Source of the DNA: Clostridiales bacterium
Lineage (GTDB): Bacteria > Bacillota > Clostridia > Saccharofermentanales > Saccharofermentanaceae
DNA length: 64,000 nt
Assembly: GCA_017427465.1 (NCBI GenBank)
Contig: JAFRST010000047.1
Coordinates: 60,932-124,931, forward strand
Reading direction: 5' to 3'
Numbering within the stretch: position 1 is the stretch's first letter; every line of letters starts with the position of its first letter. Below the pieces are notes generated by a model. It did no database searches. It was not told the origin of the DNA and saw only the letters and a list, made by a program, of their open reading frames with translations. The position numbers and the translations under genes were made by a program. This document shows, one piece after another, positions 54,014-62,268 of the stretch.

Positions 54014-54131
54014 TGATGACTCAAATGGAGATTATTTCGAGCAAATCAGTCACCACGAGAGTCATTTTCTCCCGTTGGTGACTCAAATGGAGACTATTTG
54101 AGCCAAACAAGTCACCAAATGAGTCACCACC
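54014..54131. repeat. Right 118-bp double-hairpin repeat flanking the nuclease gene
   Basis: Same architecture and length as the left copy: GATGACT-N5-GGAGATT...AGTCACC-N5-AGTCATT, then GGTGACT-N5-GGAGACT...AGTCACC-N5-AGTCACC. Differences concentrate in the loops, and some stem changes are compensated (ATC to ACC opposite GGT). Confidence 0.8.
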
Positions 54132-54231
54132 TCAAAAGCCCCGGTCACCCAAATATTTTGATTTTCAAAATATGTTGTATAATGAACCTTGGGTACAAAT
54201 AATAGGGTTCTGCTAAAGGGTGAATAACAGG

Positions 54232-55395
54232 ATGAAGATTACTATCATTTGCGACGTGCTCGGCGATGCGAATAACGGCACGAGCGTCGCAGCTTATAAC
54301 CTCATTAACCATTTGAAATCACAGGGTCACGATGTTACTGTCGTTTGTTGTGATGCTGACAAAAAGGGCGAGAAGGGCTTTCGCATAGTGCCGACGATGA
54401 ACCTTGGTCCCATCATTAATGCGGCGCTGGCCAGGAATGAAGTCGTGCCGGCGAAGGCTGACCCCAAGATACTTGAAGAAGCGATCAAAGGCGCAGACGT
54501 CGTACATCTTCTGATGCCGTTCCCGCTGGCATGGAAAGCTATCCCGATCTGCGAGAAATACGGCATCCCGATGACGTCGAGCTTCCATGTGCAGGCCGAG
54601 AATTTTACCTGCCACATCGGCATGATGAAGTCGTCGTTCGCGACCAAGGAAGTCTACAGATATTTCTACAAAAAGGTCTACAGACACTGCGCGATGACGC
54701 ACTATCCGACCGAGTTTATCAAGAGAGATTTTGAGAGCAACGTCAAAAAGAGCGTGCCCTCAAAGGTAATATCCAACGGCGTCTCCGAGTCGTTCTTCGA
54801 GCCCGTGCCGGCCGAAGTGATCGAAAAGCAGAAGGAGAAGAACCACGATAAATTCACTATCGTCGTAGTCGGCAGATATTCTTCCGAGAAGGCTCAGCAG
54901 GTCCTGATCAAGGCGATCGCGAAGTCTAAATACAAGGATAAGATCAAGCTGATCATGGCAGGTGAAGGCCCTAAGGGAAGGCGTTACAGGCGTCTGGTCA
55001 AGCGTAAAGGCGTCGACTGCGAGATGCGTTTCATCCCGCACGACGAGCTCAAGGAAGTCCTCAACGCAGCTGATCTTTACGTGCACACGGCTTACGTCGA
55101 GCTCGAGTCCATCGCCTGCCTCGAGGCAATAGTAACGGGCCTGGTGCCGATAATCTGCAACTCAAAGAGGAGCGCGGCAAGATTTTTCGCGCAGGACGAC
55201 AGATGTCTTTACAAAAAATGGGATTCCAAAGATCTTAAGAACAAGATCGAGTACTTCATGGATAACCCCGAAGCACTCAATGCATGCAAAGAGAAATACA
55301 AAACCCAGGCGAACGTATCAAGGCTCGGCGAGTGCATGAACAAGATGGAAGAAATGCTCCGGGAAGCTGCAGGTACCAGACAGAAAGAGGCATAA
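54232..55395 (+). CDS. GT4 glycosyltransferase
   Basis: A 387-aa GT-B enzyme: N-terminal CDVLGDANNGTSVAAYNLI acceptor loop, HLLMPFPLAWKAI and SSFHVQAENFT; C-terminal VVVGRYSSEKAQ, AGEGPKG and the E-x7-E motif in ELESIACLEAI. Close in style to diacylglycerol or phosphatidyl-inositol sugar transferases of Gram-positives. ATG 54232 is preferred over GTG 54220 for AAAGGG about 11 nt upstream. A TATAAT at 54178-54183 with an ill-spaced TTGATT may be its promoter. It heads an operon with an acyltransferase and a CmpB-like protein, which suggests glycolipid synthesis. Confidence 0.8.
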   Translation: MKITIICDVLGDANNGTSVAAYNLINHLKSQGHDVTVVCCDADKKGEKGFRIVPTMNLGPIINAALARNEVVPAKADPKILEEAIKGADVVHLLMPFPLAWKAIPICEKYGIPMTSSFHVQAENFTCHIGMMKSSFATKEVYRYFYKKVYRHCAMTHYPTEFIKRDFESNVKKSVPSKVISNGVSESFFEPVPAEVIEKQKEKNHDKFTIVVVGRYSSEKAQQVLIKAIAKSKYKDKIKLIMAGEGPKGRRYRRLVKRKGVDCEMRFIPHDELKEVLNAADLYVHTAYVELESIACLEAIVTGLVPIICNSKRSAARFFAQDDRCLYKKWDSKDLKNKIEYFMDNPEALNACKEKYKTQANVSRLGECMNKMEEMLREAAGTRQKEA

Positions 55396-55398
55396 GTC

Positions 55399-56277
55399 AT
55401 GAAAGAGCGCACGGTCTATTATTCAGATCTTCTTAATGACGATTTTGCCGGCACGGATATCAACACGGTCGAGCTCCCCGCTGACTACAGATATTTTCCT
55501 AAGACGGCGATAAGACGCGGCTTCGCGGGCGGGTTAAATCTTGCGGTGTCGCCGCTCATTATGCTTCTTCAGCAGACTGTTTACGGCGAGAAGATCGTCG
55601 GCCGCAAAAAGCTCAAGGGATACCGCAAGAACGGCTTTTATCTCTACGGCAATCACACAAGATCTATGGGCGACGCATACTGCCCCAACCTCCTGGCTTT
55701 CCCCAAGAAGGCCTATATCGTCGCGAGCGCGGACTGCTTCTCGATCAAGGGTATCAGGCGTTTCGTAGAAGACTTGGGCGGCATCGCACTCCCCAATAAT
55801 CCCAAGGGTTTTAAGAACTATTCGCAAGCCATGAAACAGCACGCTGAGAAGGGCCATATCGTCACCCTCTATCCTGAAGCGCACATCTGGCCGCAGTATA
55901 CCGGCATCCGTCCGTTCAAACCCGCGACTCTCCACTACCCTGCCGAGACCGGCAAGCCCGTCTTCACCTTCACGACCACGTGGCAGAAGCGTAAGATCCT
56001 TCCCGGCGCGAGAACAGTCGTCTACGTTGACGGCCCATTCATGCCCGACATGGATCTGCCGATGGACAAGCGTAAAGAGGCCCTCCGTAATGCGGCTTTC
56101 GAGGCCATGACCGAGCGCGCGAAAAATTCAAATTACGAGAAGATCCACTATGTATACAGGCCGAAGGGCGAGACCGGAAATGAGCCGAAGAACAAGGCCG
56201 GAAATATTCCCAAGAACGAGGCCGGCAGTACGCACAAGGGTGTGGCTGCACCCGGTAATAAGGAGTCCTCAACTTGA
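55399..56277 (+). CDS. PlsC-like 1-acyl-glycerol-3-phosphate acyltransferase family protein
   Basis: A 292-aa membrane-associated acyltransferase. A hydrophobic segment near 42-60 is followed by YGNHTRSMGD; the catalytic pair would be His86 and Asp92, spaced H-x5-D where the classical motif is H-x4-D. LYPEAHIWP replaces the usual PEG block. An acyl group is probably moved to a lysophospholipid or glycolipid. The last 40 residues are a low-complexity Asn/Lys/Gly tail with repeated PKN-AGN units. It starts 3 nt after the glycosyltransferase stop and overlaps the next gene. Confidence 0.75.
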   Translation: MKERTVYYSDLLNDDFAGTDINTVELPADYRYFPKTAIRRGFAGGLNLAVSPLIMLLQQTVYGEKIVGRKKLKGYRKNGFYLYGNHTRSMGDAYCPNLLAFPKKAYIVASADCFSIKGIRRFVEDLGGIALPNNPKGFKNYSQAMKQHAEKGHIVTLYPEAHIWPQYTGIRPFKPATLHYPAETGKPVFTFTTTWQKRKILPGARTVVYVDGPFMPDMDLPMDKRKEALRNAAFEAMTERAKNSNYEKIHYVYRPKGETGNEPKNKAGNIPKNEAGSTHKGVAAPGNKESST

Positions 56278-56798
56278 GTAAGACACCCGCCAAAAAACTC
56301 ATTCCTTTACTGATGTTTGTCTTCACACTCGCAGGAGTCGTAGGATTCATATACGAGGAGATCTGCGGCTTCATCAACGAGGGCGAATTCTTTAAGCGCG
56401 GCACGACTTACGGTCCGTGGATCCCGATCTACGGAGTCGGCGCGATGCTGATCTATTTCGCGTGTATCAAGCTGCGCAAAAAGCCTTTGTTAGTCTTCCT
56501 GGTAAGCTGCCTGTTGTGCGGCACTTTGGAACTCTTTTGCGGCTACGTCTTCGATAAATATTTCCACATGCGCCTCTGGGATTACTCCGGGGTCATCCTC
56601 AACTGGGGTCATGTCAACGGCTACATCTGCGTGCGGTCAGTCATCACATGGGGCCTGTTCGGAATGCTGCTCATGCTTTGCTTTTTGCCGCTTCTGGAGA
56701 AGTTCCAAAATAAGCGCCCGCGCGCCTTTAACGTGGTCGCAATAACGCTGTTTGTGCTTTTCGCGATCGACATAGTACTGAGCCAGACGATCAAGTAG
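56274..56798 (+). CDS. CmpB-type (putative ABC transporter type IV) membrane protein
   Basis: A 174-aa protein with five membrane helices. Signatures are GFIYEEICGFINEGEF, RGTTYGPWIPIYGVGA and LWDYSG with NGYICVRSVITWGLFG, typical of the PF06541 family. Despite the family name, transport has not been shown for this group. The start is TTG 56274, with AGGAG 8 nt upstream, inside the end of the acyltransferase gene. Third gene of the operon. Confidence 0.82.
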   Translation: MSKTPAKKLIPLLMFVFTLAGVVGFIYEEICGFINEGEFFKRGTTYGPWIPIYGVGAMLIYFACIKLRKKPLLVFLVSCLLCGTLELFCGYVFDKYFHMRLWDYSGVILNWGHVNGYICVRSVITWGLFGMLLMLCFLPLLEKFQNKRPRAFNVVAITLFVLFAIDIVLSQTIK

Positions 56799-56991
56799 TT
56801 TGCACCGGCTGTTGTTTCCCTCTGCCTTCGGTGAACGCGGAAATTCTAGTACCAAACCCCCTAAATTACCCCCTCCAATTAATCAAAAATATTTATAGAC
56901 AATGTCAATTGGTTTTGTTAGTATGCAGGTAACTTTTAGTTTTTATCGGCTGCCTGTCCGGCTGCAGTGTTTATAGGCAAGGAGTTCCGTC

Positions 56992-59127
56992 GTGGTTACT
57001 CACAAGAAGGCAAATAGCAAGAATGTAAATAACGACCTTAAGGCCTTGCTGCTCATATTTGTCTGCCTCGTCATTAACCTGTTCTTCGGCAAGGTCGCCG
57101 GATGGACCGGCATTCCGTTTTATTTTGACTGTATAGGTACGATCCTGGCTGCAATGGTCGGCGGTTTTCTGCCTGCGGTCGTCGTCGGATTTTTCACTAA
57201 CATCATCAGCTCGATCGGTCCGGGCAATGAGAGCAATATTTATTACGGCGTCGTCAGCGTGCTTATCGCGCTCTGTGCGGCAGCTTTTGCCCAGAAAGGC
57301 ACGCTAAGGAAGCTCTCTCCCGGCTTCATTGTTCCGGTGCTGTATTTCATGGTCATCGGCGGCGGTCTCGGCTCCGTTATTACCTGGGGACTTTACGGCA
57401 ATACGATGGGCGAAGAGCTCGCAAGTTCACTCGCGAGACGCATCTATGAGTTTGTTGACAACGCGTTTTTCGCGCAGTTCTATGCAGGATTGATCGTCGA
57501 TCTGCCGGATAAGCTGATAAGCACTATCGCAGCATTCCTGATCTACAAGAGTTATCCGAATGAATGGAGACCCAGGAGAAATGAGGTTGATGTCGCTACA
57601 GTCTCGAAGAAAAAGGACCGCGGACGTCGCAGAAAGCTTGTTCTGTCACTGAGCAGCAAGATCTCCGCATCGGTAACCGTCATCTTTGTTGTCGCTGCAG
57701 CCGTTGTTGCGCTCGTCAGTTTCGATCAGTTCCGCAACACCATGATCAGACAGGAGGAGCGATACGCCACTGACGTTGCGACATATGCTGCCTCGATTAT
57801 CGACGGCGACAGGGTCAACGATTACCTGAATTATCAGGGCTATGCAAAGGGCTACCACACCACTACCAAGACGCTGGAAATGATCTGGCACAGCTCCGAG
57901 AAGATCCAGTATCTCTATGTTTACCAGATCCGGCCCGACGGCTGCCACGTTGTTTTCGATGTGGACACGCCGGAGGTAGAAGGTTCGGAGACAGGAGAAG
58001 TCTTGCCGTTTGACGAAGGCTTTTCGGAGTATCTTCCGGTGCTTCTGGCCGGTGAGGAGATCGATCCGGTCATCACCAACGACACTTACGGCTGGCTTCT
58101 CACGGCTTACGTCCCGGTCAAGGACAGCGAAGGCGTGACACAGGCTTATGTCGGCCTGGACGTCTCGATGCCGAATATTGCGGAGGTCGAGCGCGAATTC
58201 ACATTCAAGATCTCCACTCTCCTTCTGAGCTTCTTCCTCACTGTCCTCACGATCAGTGTTTATATGGCGAAGCGCTATATCGTTAACCCCGTCAATAAGC
58301 TCGCCAAGATAACTTACGACTTCGCATACACCAACGACAGCGCGCGTGAAGAGACGCTGGCCAGCATCCGCCAGCTCGAGATCAAGACAGGTGACGAGAT
58401 CGAGCATCTCTATAAGGCCCTCGCGAAAACGACTCGTGACACGGTCAACTATATCAGTGAATCCCAGCGCAAGAACGAGGCCATCGCGACCTTCCAGAGC
58501 GGCATGATCAACGTCATGGCAGACCTCGTAGAGAGCCGCGACAAGTCCACGGGCACACACATCAAGAACACCGCCGCTTACGTTGAGATAATCTGCGACC
58601 AGATGATCAGGGACGGACTTTACCCTGACATCGTAGATGAAGACTATAAGAATAACGTTGTGGCATCCGCGCCTATGCACGACATCGGCAAGATCAAGAT
58701 CTCCGATACTATACTCAACAAGCCCGGCCGCTTTACTGACGAAGAGTATGAGATCATGAAGACCCACGCCGAAGAGGGCGCCATCATCATCCGCTCCGTA
58801 AAGAAGAGCGTCGAGAGCAAAGCTCTCAAGGAGAATTACCTGGGCGAAGCCGAGAACATGGCGCACTTCCATCACGAGAAGTGGAACGGCACCGGCTATC
58901 CGTGCGGCCTTAAGGGCGAGGAGATCCCGCTGTCGGCAAGGATCATGGCCGTGGCGGATGTTTTCGACGCATTGGTATCCCAGCGCGTCTACAAACCCGG
59001 AATGCCTTTCGATGAGGCAATAGAGCGTATCAGGAACGACGCCGGCGTGCACTTCGATCCGGTCGTCGTAGAAGCATTCCTTCATGCGGAAGAAGAGGTC
59101 AGGCTGGTCACGGAAGAGATCCACTGA
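56992..59127 (+). CDS. Membrane sensor HD-GYP protein
   Basis: A 711-aa signalling protein. Residues about 15-195 form six or so helices resembling the substrate-binding S-component/MASE-type membrane modules (GIPFYFDCIGTILAAM). After a basic linker, a helix near 225 starts an extracytoplasmic sensor domain (to about 400), a second helix near 410-430, and a HAMP-like linker. The HD-GYP domain (about 510-700) has the HD pair in MHDIGK (His563-Asp564) and GTGYP (Gly635-Pro637), so it should hydrolyse c-di-GMP. The start is GTG 56992, 7 nt after AAGGAG. It is probably the functional c-di-GMP phosphodiesterase of the window. Confidence 0.88.
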   Translation: MVTHKKANSKNVNNDLKALLLIFVCLVINLFFGKVAGWTGIPFYFDCIGTILAAMVGGFLPAVVVGFFTNIISSIGPGNESNIYYGVVSVLIALCAAAFAQKGTLRKLSPGFIVPVLYFMVIGGGLGSVITWGLYGNTMGEELASSLARRIYEFVDNAFFAQFYAGLIVDLPDKLISTIAAFLIYKSYPNEWRPRRNEVDVATVSKKKDRGRRRKLVLSLSSKISASVTVIFVVAAAVVALVSFDQFRNTMIRQEERYATDVATYAASIIDGDRVNDYLNYQGYAKGYHTTTKTLEMIWHSSEKIQYLYVYQIRPDGCHVVFDVDTPEVEGSETGEVLPFDEGFSEYLPVLLAGEEIDPVITNDTYGWLLTAYVPVKDSEGVTQAYVGLDVSMPNIAEVEREFTFKISTLLLSFFLTVLTISVYMAKRYIVNPVNKLAKITYDFAYTNDSAREETLASIRQLEIKTGDEIEHLYKALAKTTRDTVNYISESQRKNEAIATFQSGMINVMADLVESRDKSTGTHIKNTAAYVEIICDQMIRDGLYPDIVDEDYKNNVVASAPMHDIGKIKISDTILNKPGRFTDEEYEIMKTHAEEGAIIIRSVKKSVESKALKENYLGEAENMAHFHHEKWNGTGYPCGLKGEEIPLSARIMAVADVFDALVSQRVYKPGMPFDEAIERIRNDAGVHFDPVVVEAFLHAEEEVRLVTEEIH

Positions 59128-59208
59128 TTTCCTTAACACAATTCGGCAAACACACGCTTGGTGCTATAATTGGCACTATAATCTCGCATGGCGAAAAGGG
59201 GAACAAAC

Positions 59209-60177
59209 ATGGAAAAGATCACTCTCTGGAATGAAGGCGAATACACTTTCCCGCTGGCGTTTGAATTTGAGCCCAACATGAGGCCGTACCTGTTAGACGA
59301 CGGTGAGGTCCATCCCTGCATGATCGTGCTTCCCGGCGGCGGCTACGCAGTCGTCGTTCCGCCTGAGGGCGAGATCGTCGCCAAGCGCTTCAACGAACTC
59401 GGCTATAACTGCTTCGTCATGACTTACACCACCAACCAACTGATGAGAGAGCCAGTCATGGACCAGGCGATGAATGACCTCGCCAGGGCTATCCGCATCG
59501 TGCGCATGAACGCTGACAAGTACCGTGTGAATCCCGACAAGGTCTACGTGTGCGGGTTCTCTGCCGCAGGCCACGTGTGCGCAAGCGTTTGCGACTACTG
59601 GGACGAGATCGAGGATGGTGACCCTGTCCTCAATGATTATTCATGCCGTCCGGACGCTGCGATCCTCTCCTACCCCGTCATTACCTCCGGCGAATTTGCC
59701 CACAAGGATTCATTCCGCTTCCTCCTGGGCGCCGACATATACGACAGGACTGACGATGAGGCAAAGGCTTTGCTTGACCGCTATTCGCTCGAAAAGAACG
59801 TCAAAGAGACCAACCCTCCCTGCTTCATCTGGCAGACAGAGACCGATGATCTCGTGCCCGTACAGAACAGCTATCTCTACGCGGAAGCTCTTAAGGAAAA
59901 GGGCGTGCCTTATGAACATATAACCTTCCCCGAAGGACCACACGGCCTGTCTATCCCTAACGATGACTGGGTGAACGGAAGATTCGGCGAGCCCTACACA
60001 TTAGAGCAGACCTTCGCGCTCGTGAAGGCGATCAAGGAAGGCAAGCTGGATGTACCCCAGGAAGTCGCTGACAGTCTGGACTTTACTACAGGCAACCCCG
60101 ATGCTCCCAAGCTTTTGCCAAGACCCGAGGTCTGTGTCTGGCCAGAGCTGGCAGATAAGTTCATAAAGAGCCTGTAA
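59209..60177 (+). CDS. Alpha/beta-hydrolase, acetyl-esterase-like
   Basis: A 322-aa cytoplasmic hydrolase. Oxyanion motif LPGGGYAVV is near 45; the nucleophile elbow is CGFSAAGH (Ser about 132). The acid is probably Asp in TETDDLVPV, and the histidine is in PEGPHGLS. The pattern matches xylan/oligosaccharide acetyl esterases of the BD-FAE type, so release of acetyl groups from imported oligosaccharides is likely. ATG 59209 is 8 nt after AAAAGGGG; ATG 59188 is less likely. A GTGC-tataatt-GGCAC inverted repeat at 59161-59175 overlaps possible -10 elements and could be an operator. Confidence 0.8.
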   Translation: MEKITLWNEGEYTFPLAFEFEPNMRPYLLDDGEVHPCMIVLPGGGYAVVVPPEGEIVAKRFNELGYNCFVMTYTTNQLMREPVMDQAMNDLARAIRIVRMNADKYRVNPDKVYVCGFSAAGHVCASVCDYWDEIEDGDPVLNDYSCRPDAAILSYPVITSGEFAHKDSFRFLLGADIYDRTDDEAKALLDRYSLEKNVKETNPPCFIWQTETDDLVPVQNSYLYAEALKEKGVPYEHITFPEGPHGLSIPNDDWVNGRFGEPYTLEQTFALVKAIKEGKLDVPQEVADSLDFTTGNPDAPKLLPRPEVCVWPELADKFIKSL

Positions 60178-60299
60178 AGAATCGTACAGACCTCCTTTTT
60201 AAGGCTTTTTGAGCACCGCTGTCCGCAGAATTCCCTCTTGCTCAAATCCCCCGTGGTTGAGCTGAAGTAACATTGTTAATCAAGGAGTTTTCTACATTT

Positions 60300-60797
60300 A
60301 TGATCGAATACAGAATCACCACACCCGCAGATATCGACCTGCTCATGGAAAGCCGCCTCGTGATGCTCCGTGAGGTCAATCATCTGCCCTCAGACTATAA
60401 GTATTCCGAGAAGCTTATAAACTGCAGCAGAGAGTATTTCCTGAATGGCGACCAGACGACCGTGCTCGCTTTGGACGGTGGCAAGGTCATAGGCTGCGCT
60501 TCGATAAGCTACATCACTATAATGCCGACTTTTTCGCACGTGACAGGCAAGAGATCACACCTCATGAACGTCTACACCGACCCCTCTTACAGAGGTCAGG
60601 GCATAGCGCGCAAGATGGTGGAAATGCTCATCAAAGACGCCTGGAGTAAGGGCGCTACGGAGATCAGTCTTGATGCGACCTCAATGGGCCGCCCTCTTTA
60701 TGAGAAGCTCGGCTTCAAGGCCTCGACCGAGGCAATGGTGCTTTGCAAAGACGAGGGTGCTTCTTGCTGTTGTGCCTGTTCAAAGAAAGGAGATTAA
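60300..60797 (+). CDS. GNAT acetyltransferase
   Basis: A 165-aa N-acetyltransferase. Motif A is VYTDPSYRGQGIARKMVEML (acetyl-CoA loop RGQGIA), followed by ISLDATSMGRPLYEKLGFK. The C-terminal CCCACSKKGD is unusually cysteine-rich and could bind a metal. ATG 60300 is used rather than TTG 60273; AAGGAG lies 12-13 nt upstream. Substrate unknown. The next gene begins right after its stop codon. Confidence 0.82.
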   Translation: MIEYRITTPADIDLLMESRLVMLREVNHLPSDYKYSEKLINCSREYFLNGDQTTVLALDGGKVIGCASISYITIMPTFSHVTGKRSHLMNVYTDPSYRGQGIARKMVEMLIKDAWSKGATEISLDATSMGRPLYEKLGFKASTEAMVLCKDEGASCCCACSKKGD

Positions 60798-61295
60798 ATG
60801 ATCTTACGCGCATATACAAGAGAAGACTCACCCGTTATAGCCGGCTGGGTCAAAAACGAAGAAGAACTCTACAGATGGTCAGCTGACAGATACGGGTTCT
60901 TTCCGCTGCTCCCCTACAGCATCGATGAGAATTACATTCCCCAGCTTAAGACCGGCCGCTTCATTCCGCTGACAGGCATCGATGAAGAAGGCAAGCCCGT
61001 AGGTCATCTCATAATCAGGTATCCGAATGAGAACGACGATTCATCCGTCAGATTCGGCTTCGTCATTGTTGACCCCGGAATCCGCGGCAAGGGTTACGGA
61101 CGCGAACTGTTAAAGCTTGCAATCGGCTATGTTAAGGATAATCTCACGGCAACCAGGATCGATCTGGGCGTTTTCGTCAACAATCCCAAGGCCAGACGCT
61201 GCTACGAATCCGTCGGCTTCACCGAATACGGCGCACACATAATAGACACGCCCTTCGGTCCGTGGGACTGCATCGATATGGAGATGTATATCTGA
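60798..61295 (+). CDS. GNAT acetyltransferase, RimJ/RimL-like
   Basis: A 165-aa N-acetyltransferase with VDPGIRGKGYGRELLKLAI (acetyl-CoA loop) and VNNPKARRCYESVGF. It may acetylate protein N-termini or small amines. AAAGGAG sits at the end of the previous gene, and there is no gap between stop and start, so both are translated together. Confidence 0.85.
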   Translation: MILRAYTREDSPVIAGWVKNEEELYRWSADRYGFFPLLPYSIDENYIPQLKTGRFIPLTGIDEEGKPVGHLIIRYPNENDDSSVRFGFVIVDPGIRGKGYGRELLKLAIGYVKDNLTATRIDLGVFVNNPKARRCYESVGFTEYGAHIIDTPFGPWDCIDMEMYI

Positions 61296-61298
61296 GTC

Positions 61299-62054
61299 TC
61301 AGCTTCTGTTCATCCTCGGAATATTATCCGTATTGCTTCTCCTGAACTGCTTCGGTGTCATGCCGCAGTCCTTCTTCAGCACGTTCGTAAAATAGCTCTG
61401 GCTGGGAAAAGCGAGCGACGCTGAGATCTCCGCGATCGAATAGTCAGACGATGAAAGCATGGATTTGGCGGTCTCGAGCTTCTTGTTGAGGATATATTCA
61501 CTTACAGAATAACCGGTCTCTTTTTTGAACAGTCTCGAAAGGTAAGGTGCGGAGAGATTCGTGACCGATGCCAGTGTCGCCAAGGTAATGCGAGTGTGCA
61601 GATGCTCGTAGATATAATCGATGCATGTGCTGACGGCCTTGGACGTGATCGTGCTGCGCTGCAAGGCCAGCATCTGCCTGGTGTAATGAAGGCACATCTC
61701 ATTGTGAATATCGGAGATCTCTTCAGGTGTCTGCGCCTCGTCAGCCAGGCGGATATAGTAGTCACTTATGTTATAAGATTCCGATGCTGACAGACCGCCC
61801 GAGATACAGAAGCGCGCGACCAGCGCGGTAGTGATAGTCAGATGGTATTTGAGGTTAAGGAGCGGATCTTTTGACAGGACGCCCAGTCCCTTCTTCTCGT
61901 GAAAAGGCTCGTTTAGAAGCGACCTGACCTTGCGGAGGTTCCCTGAGCGGATCGTCTCATAAAAGTCCATCTCGGGTGCCAGGGGCGCGCGGAAAAACTC
62001 GTATTCCCTGTGCAGGAACTCCTGGTAGGATATCTTTTTGCGTGGTGCCGGCAT
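61299..62054 (-). CDS. AraC-family transcription regulator
   Basis: A 251-aa regulator. The C-terminal ~100 residues have the two-helix-turn-helix AraC domain: ITLATLASVTNLSAPYLSRLFKKETGYSVSEYI and YSIAEISASLAFPSQSYFTNVLKKDCGMTPKQFR. The N-terminal half is helical, as in YesN-type regulators without a receiver. ATG 62054 is chosen because GGAG is 7 nt upstream; the frame is open for 47 more codons that match nothing. It is divergent from the GH16 glucanase gene, 214 nt away, and probably controls it in response to a glucan-derived signal. Confidence 0.87.
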   Translation of the reverse strand: MPAPRKKISYQEFLHREYEFFRAPLAPEMDFYETIRSGNLRKVRSLLNEPFHEKKGLGVLSKDPLLNLKYHLTITTALVARFCISGGLSASESYNISDYYIRLADEAQTPEEISDIHNEMCLHYTRQMLALQRSTITSKAVSTCIDYIYEHLHTRITLATLASVTNLSAPYLSRLFKKETGYSVSEYILNKKLETAKSMLSSSDYSIAEISASLAFPSQSYFTNVLKKDCGMTPKQFRRSNTDNIPRMNRS

Positions 62055-62268
62055 GATGGTCTCCGAAGGCGAAAAATAAATGGTACGGGCGGGCCTTTTC
62101 GAGATGCCCGGCCAGAAAATCAAAAATACATGAGTTACAAGGCTTTCGAGCATTATTATAGCATGAAAACGCAAAAATAAGATATGAAAAAGCAATAACG
62201 CCGCAAGGTGAATTTGTTATTTTGAGGACATCAATGTTGTTCATCAGATAACTATTGAGGAGGTAATT

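Noticed and set aside
52913..54131. Integron attC sites around a gene cassette
   Set aside because: The paired-box hairpin layout is similar, but the RYYYAAC/GTTRRRY core boxes are absent and no integron integrase is in the window.
57646..59139. 497-codon open frame on the minus strand
   Set aside because: It is the shadow of the HD-GYP gene, which has a clear domain order, ribosome site and catalytic motifs.
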